64,000 nt of DNA from Peptacetobacter sp900550335 (GCF_047528295.1 NZ_CP180001.1:186001-250000), one strand, 5' to 3'; positions 7,671-16,631 are shown, numbered from the stretch's first letter. The notes: a model not told the origin generated them from the letters alone. Numbers and translations: made by a program.

Positions 7671-10562
7671 CTATTCTTTAAGTGTTCTCATTGCATTTAA
7701 TACTGCTATAAGAGCAACTCCTACATCTGCAAATATTGCTTCCCACATATTTGCAACTCCACCAGTACTCATAAGCATTACTATTACTTTTACACCCATT
7801 GCAAATACTATATTCTGCCAAACAATTTTATTTGTTTTTTCAGATATTCTCTTAGCTATAGGTAGTTTTGATAATTCATCTGTCATAAATACTATATCAC
7901 TTGCTTCTATAGCAGCATCAGATCCAACACCACCCATTGCTATACCTACATCTGCTCTAGCTAAAACTGGGGCATCATTTATACCATCACCTATGAATAT
8001 TGTATTTCCTGTACTATTTTCATTTGCGATTTCTTCAAGTATTTCAACCTTCTGATTAGGTAGAAGTCCTGAATAATGTTTGTTTACTCCAACTTCTTTA
8101 GCTATTTTAGCTGCAGCAGCTTCATTATCACCAGTTAGCATAACTACATTTGTTATTCCAACTTTTCTCATTTCTTCTATTGCTCTTTTACTATCTTCTT
8201 TAACTTCATCAGATATTACTATACATCCTGCAAATTTTCCATCTACTGCAACATATACAGTTGTTCCGCTTTCTTCTATTTTTTTGTATTCTATATTTTC
8301 ACTATCTAAAAGTTTAGAGCTTCCTGCAAGTATTGTTTTACCATTGTATAAAACTTTTATACCATGTGCTGCTATTTCTTCGTACTTGTCTATTTCACTT
8401 AATTTTACTTCTTCTTCAAATTTTTCATTATAGCTTTCCATTATAGATTTTGCTATTGGATGATTTGAGTTTGCTTCTGCAATAGCTGCATATTTTAATA
8501 ACTCATCTTCTGACATTCCAACAGGATTTATTTCTGTAACCTTGAATACACCTTTAGTTATAGTACCTGTCTTATCAAGAACTACTGTGTTTGCTTTTCT
8601 TAAAGTTTCTAAATAGTTACTTCCTTTTATAAGTATACCGTTTTTAGATGCAGATCCTATTCCACCAAAGAAACTTAGAGGTATTGATAATACTAATGCA
8701 CAAGGACATGAAACTACTAGGAATATTAATCCTCTGTATAACCAATCTCTAAATACAGCACCTTCAATAACTAGTGGTGGTATAAATGCTACAGCTAATG
8801 CCAATCCAACAACTATTGGAGTGTAATATCTACAGAATTTTGATATAAAGTTTTCTGTCTGAGATTTTCTACTTCCTGCATTTTCAACCATATCAAGTAT
8901 TTTAGCAACTGTAGATTCTCCGTATTCTTTAGTTACTCTTACATAAATTAATGCGTTTGTATTTATTGTTCCTGATACAACTTCTTCTCCTGGTTTTACA
9001 CTTCTAAGTACAGATTCACCAGTTATTGCAGAAGTATCAAGCATTGCTTCACCTTCTGTTACAATTCCATCTAGAGGTACTTTTTCTCCAGGTTTAACTA
9101 CTATTACATCGCCTACTTCAACTTCTTCAGGGTCTACCTGTATCATTTTTCCACCCTGAACTAAGTTTGCAAATTCTGCTTTTATTTCCATAAGTGCAGA
9201 TATTGATTTTCTAGACTGTCCAACTGCTTTCTGCTGTAAATATTCACCTATTTTGTAGAATAACATAACTCCAACTGCTTCTGAATATTCACCGATTGCA
9301 ACTGCACCGATTGTAGCTATAGACATTAGGAAGTTTTCATCTAATACCTGTCCTCTAAATAAATTCTTTATTGCTTTTAAAAGTACATCTCCACCTATTA
9401 AAATATATGCTGCTAAAAATACAACCACACCAAATGTACCTGTATTACCAACTGCCATTTCATATATTCCAAATGCGTATACGATTACTCCAATTATTAT
9501 TTTTATTAGGTCTTTGTTTATTTCTTTCTTTTCTTTTCTTTTTTCCACCTTTTTAGGCTTACTTTCTTCATGCTCGTGGTCGTGATGATGGTCTCCACAT
9601 CCGCATTCTTCTCCGTGTTCGTGGTCGTGATGATGACCTCCACATCCGCATTCTTCTCCGTGCTCGTGGTCGTGATGATGACCTCCACATCCGCATTCTT
9701 CTCCATGGTCATGATCGTGGTGATGATGGTCACCACATCCACATTCTTCTCCATGCTCGTGGTGATGATGGTCTCCGCAGCCGCATTCTTCTCCATGCTC
9801 GTGATCGTGATGATGGTCTCCGCAGCCACACTCTTCTCCGTGCTCGTGGTCATGATGATGGCCTCCACAGCCACAATCTTCCCCATGGTCGTGATGATGT
9901 TCTTTTGAATTATTTTTTCTATTTGCGTATAATACGTTTAAATCTTTACTTCCTTTTATTGTTCCAGATTCTATGATATTTCCTTTATTATCAAATTCTA
10001 AAGCTCCTACAACTTTATTCTTTAATAAACTTACTGTTAAGCCACTTTCTGTTTCGTGGATTATTTTAGCTATTTCAGACATATGCTGTTTTGTAATATC
10101 TCCAGCTTTAGCAAATACAGATAATTTTTTAGCTACAAAGTTCATATTGCTATTTTCTACATAGCTTAATTTTGCAACTTTATCATTTATCTTTTCTGCA
10201 CAGTGTGCACAGTTTAAATTATTTAATAGAAAATCAACTCTTATAACTTTATTTTTATCTATTTCTTCTTTTTTAGCTGACTTGATTATATTTCCCTTAT
10301 TATCAAAACTTACTTCTCCAAGCACTTTATTCTTTAATAGACTTACAGTTAAGCCACTTTCTGTATCATGAATTATTTTTGCTATTTTAGACACATTATC
10401 TTCTGTTATATTTTCATTTTCCATGAACACAGATAATTTTTTAGCTACAAAATTCATATTGCTGCTTTCTACATAATCTAATTTTGAGACTTTGTCATTT
10501 ATTTTTTCCGCACAGTGTGCACAATTCAAACCTTCTAATAGAAAATCTACTCTAGTACTCAA
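7671..10562 (-). CDS. Heavy-metal (Zn/Cd/Pb-type) P1B-ATPase with His/Cys repeat domain
   Basis: A 963-aa metal exporter, longer than the usual 650-750 aa. Order of domains: two near-identical roughly 100-residue metal-binding units with CAHC at 14-17 and 118-121; a His/Cys-rich linker at 221-332; then the P-type core with the CPC metal channel motif at 619-621, the phosphorylation site DKTGT at 663-667, TGES in the actuator domain (about 514), and GDGINDAPVL. The CPC motif, CAHC domains and ArsR-family repressor upstream fit Zn2+/Cd2+/Pb2+ efflux (CadA/ZntA group) rather than copper. The ATG start is preceded by GGAAGTGAATT. It is in an operon with the repressor (88-bp gap). Confidence 0.95.
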   Translation of the reverse strand: MSTRVDFLLEGLNCAHCAEKINDKVSKLDYVESSNMNFVAKKLSVFMENENITEDNVSKIAKIIHDTESGLTVSLLKNKVLGEVSFDNKGNIIKSAKKEEIDKNKVIRVDFLLNNLNCAHCAEKINDKVAKLSYVENSNMNFVAKKLSVFAKAGDITKQHMSEIAKIIHETESGLTVSLLKNKVVGALEFDNKGNIIESGTIKGSKDLNVLYANRKNNSKEHHHDHGEDCGCGGHHHDHEHGEECGCGDHHHDHEHGEECGCGDHHHHEHGEECGCGDHHHHDHDHGEECGCGGHHHDHEHGEECGCGGHHHDHEHGEECGCGDHHHDHEHEESKPKKVEKRKEKKEINKDLIKIIIGVIVYAFGIYEMAVGNTGTFGVVVFLAAYILIGGDVLLKAIKNLFRGQVLDENFLMSIATIGAVAIGEYSEAVGVMLFYKIGEYLQQKAVGQSRKSISALMEIKAEFANLVQGGKMIQVDPEEVEVGDVIVVKPGEKVPLDGIVTEGEAMLDTSAITGESVLRSVKPGEEVVSGTINTNALIYVRVTKEYGESTVAKILDMVENAGSRKSQTENFISKFCRYYTPIVVGLALAVAFIPPLVIEGAVFRDWLYRGLIFLVVSCPCALVLSIPLSFFGGIGSASKNGILIKGSNYLETLRKANTVVLDKTGTITKGVFKVTEINPVGMSEDELLKYAAIAEANSNHPIAKSIMESYNEKFEEEVKLSEIDKYEEIAAHGIKVLYNGKTILAGSSKLLDSENIEYKKIEESGTTVYVAVDGKFAGCIVISDEVKEDSKRAIEEMRKVGITNVVMLTGDNEAAAAKIAKEVGVNKHYSGLLPNQKVEILEEIANENSTGNTIFIGDGINDAPVLARADVGIAMGGVGSDAAIEASDIVFMTDELSKLPIAKRISEKTNKIVWQNIVFAMGVKVIVMLMSTGGVANMWEAIFADVGVALIAVLNAMRTLKE
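9567..9902 (-). repeat. Tandem His/Cys coding repeats inside the P-type ATPase
   Basis: Seven in-frame units with the pattern GEECGCG[D/G]HHHDHEH (residues 221-332 of the ATPase) encoded by near-identical 45-51-base DNA repeats. Such stretches bind several divalent ions. The DNA repetition makes the copy number prone to change by slippage or recombination. Antisense reading frames here are artefacts of the repeat. Confidence 0.93.
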
Positions 10563-10650
10563 TTTAATTCACTTCCTTTTTTAAAATTCGCTTATTTTTA
10601 TCCACATTAATAACTATTTGTTGATATATTATATCTATTATTTCTAGCAT

Positions 10651-11022
10651 TTATCTTCTATAAGTTTCGTTTACATGTTCCAATCCGCATTTTAATATTT
10701 CACTTATATGCTCATCGTCTAGTGAATAGAACACTGTTTTTCCTTCTTTTCTAAATTTTACTAGTCTAGCATTTTTTAATACTCTTAACTGATGAGATAT
10801 AGCTGACTGAGTCATTCCAAGAAGTTCTGCTATATCGCATACACACATTTCATTAGAGAATAGTGCAAATATTATCTTCACCCTGGTTGTATCTCCAAAT
10901 ACTCTGAATAAATCTGATAAGTCCGCTAGTACTTCATCATTTGGCATTTCTTTTTTGGTTTTATCTACTATTTCTTCATGCACCTTTTTTTCTGTACAAC
11001 AATCTATTTCTTTGTTTTTCAT
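10651..11022 (-). CDS. ArsR/SmtB-family metal-responsive repressor (CadC-like)
   Basis: A 123-aa winged-helix repressor. The DNA-reading segment is CVCDIAELLGMTQSAISHQL (about residues 61-80), which also contains the ELxVxDL-type Cys pair (CVC) used for metal sensing in CadC/ArsR proteins. An N-terminal extension with CC (residues 8-9) resembles the CadC metal site. The C-terminal DDEHISEILKCGLEHVNE contains the alpha-5 DxH...HxxE zinc site pattern of SmtB/CzrA. It heads the operon with the metal ATPase, and two matching operators lie upstream, so autoregulation by Zn/Cd is likely. Confidence 0.92.
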   Translation of the reverse strand: MKNKEIDCCTEKKVHEEIVDKTKKEMPNDEVLADLSDLFRVFGDTTRVKIIFALFSNEMCVCDIAELLGMTQSAISHQLRVLKNARLVKFRKEGKTVFYSLDDEHISEILKCGLEHVNETYRR

Positions 11023-11050
11023 AGGTATTTCTCCTTTCTTAACGTTTTAA

Positions 11051-11072
11051 TATATGAATAACTGTTCATATA
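11051..11072. promoter_or_regulatory. SmtB/CadC-type operator 1
   Basis: ATATGAATAACTGTTCATAT (11052-11071), arms ATATGAA/TTCATAT around six bases. It lies just downstream of the predicted -10, covering the transcription start, where bound repressor would block initiation. Confidence 0.75.
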
Positions 11073-11075
11073 TTC

Positions 11076-11104
11076 ATTATAATCTGCTTACTATTTTTTT
11101 GCAA
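11076..11104 (-). promoter_or_regulatory. Promoter of the repressor-metal ATPase operon
   Basis: On the minus strand TTGCAA (-35, 11099-11104) and a consensus TATAAT (-10, 11076-11081) with a 17-bp spacer, flanked by the two operators. Confidence 0.8.
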
Positions 11105-11120
11105 TACTTTTTATAAAAAT

Positions 11121-11140
11121 ATATGAACAATTATTCATAT
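11121..11140. promoter_or_regulatory. SmtB/CadC-type operator 2
   Basis: ATATGAACAATTATTCATAT has the same ATATGAA-6-TTCATAT architecture as the site 69 bp away and lies upstream of the -35. Confidence 0.7.
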
Positions 11141-11202
11141 TTTTTTAGAATCAGTCATTTCATTGATATACATTCATTTTATTTAATTTAGAGCAATAAA
11201 AA

Positions 11203-11228
11203 AGGACCAGTAGTTTTATACTGATCCT
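11203..11228 (-). terminator. Terminator of the amino-acid ABC operon
   Basis: AGGACCAGTA (11203-11212) pairs with TACTGATCCT (11219-11228) with one mismatch. On the minus strand it is followed by TTTTTTATT. It is 12 bp past the ATPase stop. Confidence 0.8.
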
Positions 11229-11240
11229 CTGATTACAATT

Positions 11241-11981
11241 TTAATTATCTATAAATTGTTTAAAGTAGCTTCTTGTTCTCTCATTTTTAGAATTATATAA
11301 TAACTCATTTGGAGAACCTTCCTCTACAACTCTACCTTTTTCCATGAATATAATTTTATCTGCTATTTCAAGTGCAAATCTCATCTCATGAGTTACAATA
11401 AGCATTGTACATTCATGTTCATTTGATAATTCTCTTATTAACTCTAGCACTTCATTTACAAGTTCTGGGTCAAGAGAAGATGTAGGTTCATCAAACAATA
11501 TTATCTCTGGATGAACAGCTAGAGCTCTTGCTATACCTATTCTCTGCTGCTGTCCACCAGATAATCTCGATGGATAATAATCTCTTTTATCCGCTAATCC
11601 TACTTTTTTTAGAAGCGCCATAGCCTCTTCTTCAGCTACTTTTTTATCTTTTTTCTGAACTAAAGTCATCGGCATCATAATATTTTCCAAAACAGTCTTA
11701 TTTTTGAATAAAGAATAGTTCTGAAATACCATTGCCGTTTTCTTTCTAAGCTCTATACAATCCTTTGGAGACAAGTTCTTAGAATCTACAGAAAAGCCAT
11801 CTATTTCTATAGTTCCTTCAGTTGGAGCTTCAAGTAAATTTATACATCTCAAAAGAGTAGATTTACCCGTTCCAGAAGGTCCTATTATAGCAGCAACTTC
11901 ACCTTTTTTAAGTTCTAAATCTATACCATCTAGGACTGTTAAATCTCCAAATTGTTTCTTTATATTTTTAAGTTTTAACAT
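11241..11981 (-). CDS. Polar amino acid ABC transporter ATP-binding protein
   Basis: A 246-aa ATPase of the GlnQ/HisP/TcyC group. Walker A is GPSGTGKST (about 35-43), the signature is LSGGQQQRIGIARAL, and Walker B is IILFDEPTSSLDPELV, all intact. It is the last gene of a five-gene minus-strand operon: two DUF169 proteins, the binding protein, the permease and this ATPase, with gaps of 14-24 bp between the transporter genes. The PAAT family imports polar amino acids and their relatives. A cyst(e)ine-type substrate is suggested, not proven, by a C-S lyase gene next to the operon. Confidence 0.93.
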   Translation of the reverse strand: MLKLKNIKKQFGDLTVLDGIDLELKKGEVAAIIGPSGTGKSTLLRCINLLEAPTEGTIEIDGFSVDSKNLSPKDCIELRKKTAMVFQNYSLFKNKTVLENIMMPMTLVQKKDKKVAEEEAMALLKKVGLADKRDYYPSRLSGGQQQRIGIARALAVHPEIILFDEPTSSLDPELVNEVLELIRELSNEHECTMLIVTHEMRFALEIADKIIFMEKGRVVEEGSPNELLYNSKNERTRSYFKQFIDN

Positions 11982-11996
11982 AATACTCTCCTAATG

Positions 11997-12662
11997 TTAT
12001 AAGAATTTACATACTCTTTTTTCTAGTCTATTCTGAACTAAATCTATTGCTAAGATAAGTATCCAATAAACTATACCTGCTGCAATATATGCTTCCATGT
12101 AGTTAAATCCTCTAGCTGCAAGTATTTTAGATTCAGAAAGAATCTCAACAACACCTATTGTAAATGCAATTGCGGTATTTTTTACAGCCCCTACAAATGT
12201 ATTTCCAAGCGATGGAAGTATACTAACAAATGCCTGAGGAATTACAACCTGTGTCATAACCTGGAATTTATTTAAACCTATTGAAAGAGCAGCCTCTCTC
12301 TGTCCTTTATCTACAGCTAAAAGTCCACCTCTTAATATCTCAACTATAAATGCTGAAGAATTTAGTGCAACAGAAATTACAAAAGAAACCTCAGCTGATA
12401 AATTTACAAGTGATGGTATTAACTGTGGTAAACCATAGTAAAAAATAAATAGCTGTGTAATATATGGTGTAGATCTAAAGAAAGATATAAATAAAGTCGC
12501 AAACCCTTTAAATATACTCACCTTAGAATTTCTCATTATAAGCAGAACTATTGCAAGTGCCATAGATGCTACAAATGAAATAACACCAAGATATAAGGTA
12601 AATGGTATCTTTGCAATTAGTGCTGGAAAGCACGAAAAGAAAAATTCAAAATCAAATCTCAT
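11997..12662 (-). CDS. Polar amino acid ABC transporter permease
   Basis: A 221-aa HisM/GlnP-type permease with about five membrane spans. FFRSTPYITQLFIFYYGLPQ (about residues 62-81) is the conserved stretch typical of this family (FRGTPLLVQLF). The cytoplasmic loop EAALSIGLNKFQVMTQVVIPQAF contacts the ATPase. Only one permease gene is present, so the channel should be a homodimer. Start ATG at 12662 follows the binding-protein gene by 14 bp. Confidence 0.93.
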   Translation of the reverse strand: MRFDFEFFFSCFPALIAKIPFTLYLGVISFVASMALAIVLLIMRNSKVSIFKGFATLFISFFRSTPYITQLFIFYYGLPQLIPSLVNLSAEVSFVISVALNSSAFIVEILRGGLLAVDKGQREAALSIGLNKFQVMTQVVIPQAFVSILPSLGNTFVGAVKNTAIAFTIGVVEILSESKILAARGFNYMEAYIAAGIVYWILILAIDLVQNRLEKRVCKFL

Positions 12663-12676
12663 CTATACATCACCTA

Positions 12677-13483
12677 TTAATTTTTAGAAGTTACATCTAT
12701 TTTATAATGCTGTTCTGATAATTTTTTCATTGTTCCATCTTCTAACATAGATTTTATTGCATCATTTACATCTTTAACTAATTCTGGATCTGCATCTTTA
12801 GAGAATGGATAAGCATTTTCTTCTAATACTATTGGATCCCCAGCTATTTTTACTTTGTAAGGTTTTTTAGACATAGCTTCTTTGAAAGCAGCTTCTGTTA
12901 TAGGGCAAGCATCATATCTTCCCTGTTCTAAAGCTTCATACATACTTCCTGAATCTGAAGGTATTATTATTATTTTTTTATCTTCTGGTAATGATTCATT
13001 GTATTTTTCTAATGTTGGGTAGAATGAATGCACAGGTGGAACATTAGCTTTTTTCCCCTGTAAGTCATCTAAATTTTTGTAATCAAAATCATCTCTTACC
13101 GCAAAGAATATTTTATTATATCCATACACTTCTGAGAAGTCATAAGTTTCTTTACGTTCATCAGTTATAGATATCTGGAATGCTATTGTATCTGCTTTTC
13201 CAGAGTCAACTGCACCAAATAATGCATCCTGGCTATCTCCTTCTATCCATTCTATTTTACGTCCACATCTTTTTCCTATCTCTTCAAATACATCATGCTC
13301 GAATCCAGCTAAGTTTCCTTCATCATCTTTGTAACTGCATGGAGGGAATACTGGTGCTGTAGCAACTTTTATCGGTGCTTTTTCATCTCCTCCACTAGCT
13401 TCTTTGTTTCCACATCCTACTAATGATCCCATTACAACGGCACCAACTAGTATGCAAGATAATAGTTTTTTCCCAAATTTCAT
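12677..13483 (-). CDS. Polar amino acid ABC transporter substrate-binding lipoprotein
   Basis: A 268-aa secreted binding protein (SBP_bac_3 type). Signal peptide with lipobox SLVGC (Cys near residue 25), then the family signature at PCSYKDDEGNLAGFEHDVFEEIGKR (in part) and DTIAFQISITDERKETYDFSEVY. That second block is the usual hinge region of amino acid binders. Ligand-specific residues cannot be read by eye. The neighbouring MalY-type lyase makes a sulfur amino acid plausible. GGAG ribosome site before the ATG. Confidence 0.92.
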   Translation of the reverse strand: MKFGKKLLSCILVGAVVMGSLVGCGNKEASGGDEKAPIKVATAPVFPPCSYKDDEGNLAGFEHDVFEEIGKRCGRKIEWIEGDSQDALFGAVDSGKADTIAFQISITDERKETYDFSEVYGYNKIFFAVRDDFDYKNLDDLQGKKANVPPVHSFYPTLEKYNESLPEDKKIIIIPSDSGSMYEALEQGRYDACPITEAAFKEAMSKKPYKVKIAGDPIVLEENAYPFSKDADPELVKDVNDAIKSMLEDGTMKKLSEQHYKIDVTSKN

Positions 13484-13507
13484 AATACTGTTCTCCTTTT
13501 CTTTTAA

Positions 13508-14176
13508 TTATTTTGAGTGTATAGCCAATACCCCATCAGCTATCCCGTAAAATTTATTCATAGGTATACCCATACCTAGTTCACCATGATCACTTAATGT
13601 AGATGTTCTTGCTCCACAGCACATAAATGATAGGTTTATATCATTTTTCATAAATGGTTTTGATACCATATCACTACAAGCTGCTGCATTACCTACACTT
13701 ATATAATTCTGTGGTACTCCATAGCTATATGTATATCCCTGAACTAACTTCATTATACTTTCTGCAAATCCTATTACAACTACCACATCAGCATCATCCA
13801 TTTCAGATAATGGCATTATTTCTAATCCGTATATCTTCTGTGGAATACGCATAAGGCTATCTGATATATTTCTAGCTATTGCTAAATCAGAATATAACCC
13901 TGAATATTTGTGAATTTGCCCTGATTTGAATCCCTCTGATGCAACTGACATCCCTGTCTGAGTAGGTCCTCCAGAACACCCAAAGTTTTCTTTTGTAACT
14001 TTAAATTTTCTACCTTTACCAGCTTTACTTATAAAACCACAAAGTCTTATTTTACCGTTAAATTCTTCTGCTGGTGAATTTTCAAAATCTTTTTCATAAA
14101 CAAGGAATCTAACACCTACTATTTGTCTTTCTAACCCAAGGCAGTCCTGAACTTTTAAAATTGTCTCTTTATTCAT
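13508..14176 (-). CDS. DUF169 domain protein (copy 2)
   Basis: A 222-aa soluble protein of DUF169, a family of unknown function found in anaerobes and archaea. Conserved features are cysteines at KIRLCGF and FGCSGGP, the segment LVQGYTYSYGVPQNYISVGN and the cysteine-bearing ACSDMVSKPF and FMCCGAR. The cluster of conserved Cys suggests metal or Fe-S binding, which is inference. The start at 14176 is chosen over an upstream ATG (14194) because AAGGAGGG lies at the right distance and the upstream ATG overlaps that ribosome site. It overlaps the preceding DUF169 gene by eight bases, implying translational coupling. Confidence 0.85.
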   Translation of the reverse strand: MNKETILKVQDCLGLERQIVGVRFLVYEKDFENSPAEEFNGKIRLCGFISKAGKGRKFKVTKENFGCSGGPTQTGMSVASEGFKSGQIHKYSGLYSDLAIARNISDSLMRIPQKIYGLEIMPLSEMDDADVVVVIGFAESIMKLVQGYTYSYGVPQNYISVGNAAACSDMVSKPFMKNDINLSFMCCGARTSTLSDHGELGMGIPMNKFYGIADGVLAIHSK

Positions 14177-15005
14177 TAGAACCCTCCTTATCATTAGAAC
14201 ATGCTTTTATACATTCTTCGCAGTATTCTTCATATTTACTTGCCTGAATTGCGTAATCATAATTCATTACTATTTCAAAGCCTAATTCATCTGGCGAATC
14301 AAGTCTTTCTAATATTTTCTTTTTAGGAATATTATTTTCTGTTAGATTGACTGTTTCTAATATACCTTTAAAAATATTTTCTGCAAGGTGAATTGGGAAT
14401 GACGCTCCCATGCATCCTGCTGAAAAATCAGTTAATTTTCTACAACAATTACTTAACAGACTAACATTTAAATCATTATTCATAAATGGTTTTGAAACTA
14501 ACTCACTACATATTCCCTGAACACCTATTGAAAGTAAATTTTTATTTACTCCATAGTATCTACTATATCCCTGAGTTAATCTCATCATATCTTTAGCAGT
14601 TGCAATAACTATAACAAGATCAGGATTTTCTATTTCTTCAAGCGGAGAAATTATTGCTCCATATATTTCATGAGGAATATATTTTTTTTCATTTTGAACC
14701 TGAAAAGCTATTGACTTACTAAGATATTTTCTGTCTTCAAATTCTTTACGACCAGAATATACGTACTCTGGAACCTCTTTTAAACCTATTGCATATGCTG
14801 CATCATCACACTCTATTGTAGAAGCATTGCATTTTACTGATTTACCATTGCATGCAAGCTTTACAAGTGAACATAAACTAAGACCTTCATGTTCTTCTGC
14901 TGAAGAATCATTATACTCTTTTTCAAGAACTAAAAATCTTAACCCTAGAATTTTATTCTCAAGCCCTAAAGCTTTTGAAACTCTTGTAATTTGTAAATTA
15001 TCCAT
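14169..15005 (-). CDS. DUF169 domain protein (copy 1)
   Basis: A 278-aa paralogue of the following gene: both contain the start block LGLE-x-I-x-G-x-RFLV, the motif LTQGYSRYYGVNKNLLSIGV and ICSELVSKPFMNNDLNVSLL. It carries an extra C-terminal tail of about 50 residues with CEECIKAC (C-x2-C-x3-C), which could bind a metal or Fe-S centre. It is the first gene of the amino-acid ABC operon. No function is established for DUF169. Two adjacent diverged copies suggest a heteromeric protein. Confidence 0.83.
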   Translation of the reverse strand: MDNLQITRVSKALGLENKILGLRFLVLEKEYNDSSAEEHEGLSLCSLVKLACNGKSVKCNASTIECDDAAYAIGLKEVPEYVYSGRKEFEDRKYLSKSIAFQVQNEKKYIPHEIYGAIISPLEEIENPDLVIVIATAKDMMRLTQGYSRYYGVNKNLLSIGVQGICSELVSKPFMNNDLNVSLLSNCCRKLTDFSAGCMGASFPIHLAENIFKGILETVNLTENNIPKKKILERLDSPDELGFEIVMNYDYAIQASKYEEYCEECIKACSNDKEGSNE

Positions 15006-15026
15006 AAAAAACCTCCCTTCAATTTT

Positions 15027-15056
15027 ATTATAGATTGTAAACTTTTTTTATTCCAA
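15027..15056 (-). promoter_or_regulatory. Promoter of the DUF169-ABC operon
   Basis: TTGGAA (-35, 15051-15056) and consensus TATAAT (-10, 15027-15032) with an 18-bp spacer on the minus strand. The leader would be very short. A GATAG...CTATC inverted repeat lies just upstream (about 15058-15078). The rest of the gap to 15377 is AT-rich with nothing else recognisable. Confidence 0.5.
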
Positions 15057-15377
15057 TAGATAGAAACTATTAGACTATCTTTATAAATAGATTTTTTTAA
15101 TACTGTTTTTTATTTATATTTTTTTATTATTGTTTTAAAAAAGTTAGTTTTTATTTATAATTTAGGAAAAATGTATATTTAATATTTTTATTAATTTGTA
15201 AATATTTCTTATCTTATATATATTAATTTAAAGTATAATTTTGCTTTTTTATATATATTTTTTTCAGAATAAATTATAATATTAACATATTCTTTTATAT
15301 ATAAAAACTATGAATACATTAAGTAATATTATTTTTTTCTATAACACGTATTTTACTTATATTCATTTTTTAACAAA

Positions 15378-15422
15378 AAGGTGCTATAACAAAGCACGAA
15401 TACTTTATTGTTATAGCACCTT
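15378..15422 (-). terminator. Terminator of the MalY-type lyase gene
   Basis: AAGGTGCTATAACAA (15378-15392) pairs perfectly with TTGTTATAGCACCTT (15408-15422). On the minus strand the stem runs into TTTTTGTTAAAAAA. It is 19 bp past the stop. Confidence 0.88.
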
Positions 15423-15440
15423 AATTTATATACTTTTTAA

Positions 15441-16631
15441 TTATCTATTTTCAAAAGCTACTTTTATTCTATTCATACATTCTTCTACTATTGATCTTGG
15501 ACAAGCTATATTTATTCTTTCAAATCCGCTTCCTTCTTCTCCAAACATAGTTCCTTCGTCGAATATTAAGCCAGCTTCTTCAAGCATTATTGTTTCTAAT
15601 TCTTCTGCAGTTAATCCATATTCATTGAAATCAAGCCATACTAGATAAGTTCCTTCTATTGGTATCATCTTAACTTTTGGAAGATTTTCTTCTACAAAGT
15701 TCTTTATGTATTCAACTGTTCCATCTAAGTATTCGTTTAATTCATCTAGCCAATCTTCACTTTCATTGTATGCAGCTATTATAGCTTCTATAGCGAAAGG
15801 ATTTGGTCCACTCTGAGCTCCACATCTTGAAACTTCTACATTCCAAGCATTTCTAAGTTCTTGAGTGTTTATTATTATATTAGACATCTGCATTCCTGCT
15901 AAGTTGAATGTCTTACTTGGAGCTAAACAAGTAACTATATGTTCTTTATATTCTGGGCATAATTTCTGTAGATTTATATGTTTATGTCCTTTTCTTATTA
16001 AGTCATTGTGTATTTCATCAGCTATTATGAATACATCGTGTTTTTTACATATTTCAACAACTTTTTTAAGTTCTTCTTCAGTCCATACTCTACCTATTGG
16101 GTTATGAGGCGAACAAAGTATCATAACTTTATTATTAGGGTCTGCTGCTTTTTCTTCTAAATCAGCAAAATCCATTGTATATTTTCCATCTTTATATATT
16201 AATGGATTGTTTACTACTTTTCTGTTATTTTCTTTTATTTTATTTGTGAATGGATAGTAAACTGGTCTCTGTATTATTACACCGTTATTTTCTTCTGTTA
16301 ATAATCTTAATAATATAGATATTGCAGGAACTACACCACCACTAAACATTATTGATTCTCTGTCTAATTCCCAGTCAAATCTTCTTTTGTACCATCCTAA
16401 TATTGCATCGTAGAATCTATCTACTTCTCTAGTACTATATCCAAATACTTTTCTGTCTACAACTTTGTGTGCTGCTTCTAATATAGGTGCTGCTACTTCA
16501 AAATCCATGTCAGCTACCCACATTGGTAGAGCGCCTTCTTTTGCTCTAGGGAATGATTTGTCTAAGTTATCCCATTTTATACAGTTTGTGTTTCTTCTTT
16601 CTACATAAGCATCAAAATTATATTTGCCCAT
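15441..16631 (-). CDS. MalY/PatB-type PLP-dependent C-S lyase (cystathionine beta-lyase)
   Basis: A 396-aa fold-type I PLP enzyme of the MalY/PatB subgroup. The Schiff-base lysine lies in APSKTFNLAGMQMSN, and other hallmarks are LPMWVADMDF near residue 35, FSGGVVPAI, CSPHNPIGRVW and ADEIHNDL. Members cleave cystathionine or cysteine to pyruvate, ammonia and a thiol, and some act as regulators. Ribosome site GGGGAGATG lies before the ATG. It sits immediately upstream of a polar amino acid importer with DUF169 proteins, on the same strand but with its own terminator, so the link to sulfur amino acids is contextual. Confidence 0.92.
   Translation of the reverse strand: MGKYNFDAYVERRNTNCIKWDNLDKSFPRAKEGALPMWVADMDFEVAAPILEAAHKVVDRKVFGYSTREVDRFYDAILGWYKRRFDWELDRESIMFSGGVVPAISILLRLLTEENNGVIIQRPVYYPFTNKIKENNRKVVNNPLIYKDGKYTMDFADLEEKAADPNNKVMILCSPHNPIGRVWTEEELKKVVEICKKHDVFIIADEIHNDLIRKGHKHINLQKLCPEYKEHIVTCLAPSKTFNLAGMQMSNIIINTQELRNAWNVEVSRCGAQSGPNPFAIEAIIAAYNESEDWLDELNEYLDGTVEYIKNFVEENLPKVKMIPIEGTYLVWLDFNEYGLTAEELETIMLEEAGLIFDEGTMFGEEGSGFERINIACPRSIVEECMNRIKVAFENR

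Noticed and set aside
9567..9902. Tandem DNA repeats that might look like a CRISPR array
   Set aside because: The repeats are coding, contiguous and without unique spacers, so this is not a CRISPR array. None is seen elsewhere in the window.
9518..9908. Long repetitive reading frames on both strands opposite the His-rich part of the metal ATPase
   Set aside because: They are shadows of a real in-frame repeat and have no sensible composition or ribosome site; only the ATPase frame fits a known family.
15310..15648. Plus-strand frame over the malY terminator and gene end
   Set aside because: It runs through a terminator and antisense to the well-supported lyase, without a ribosome site.
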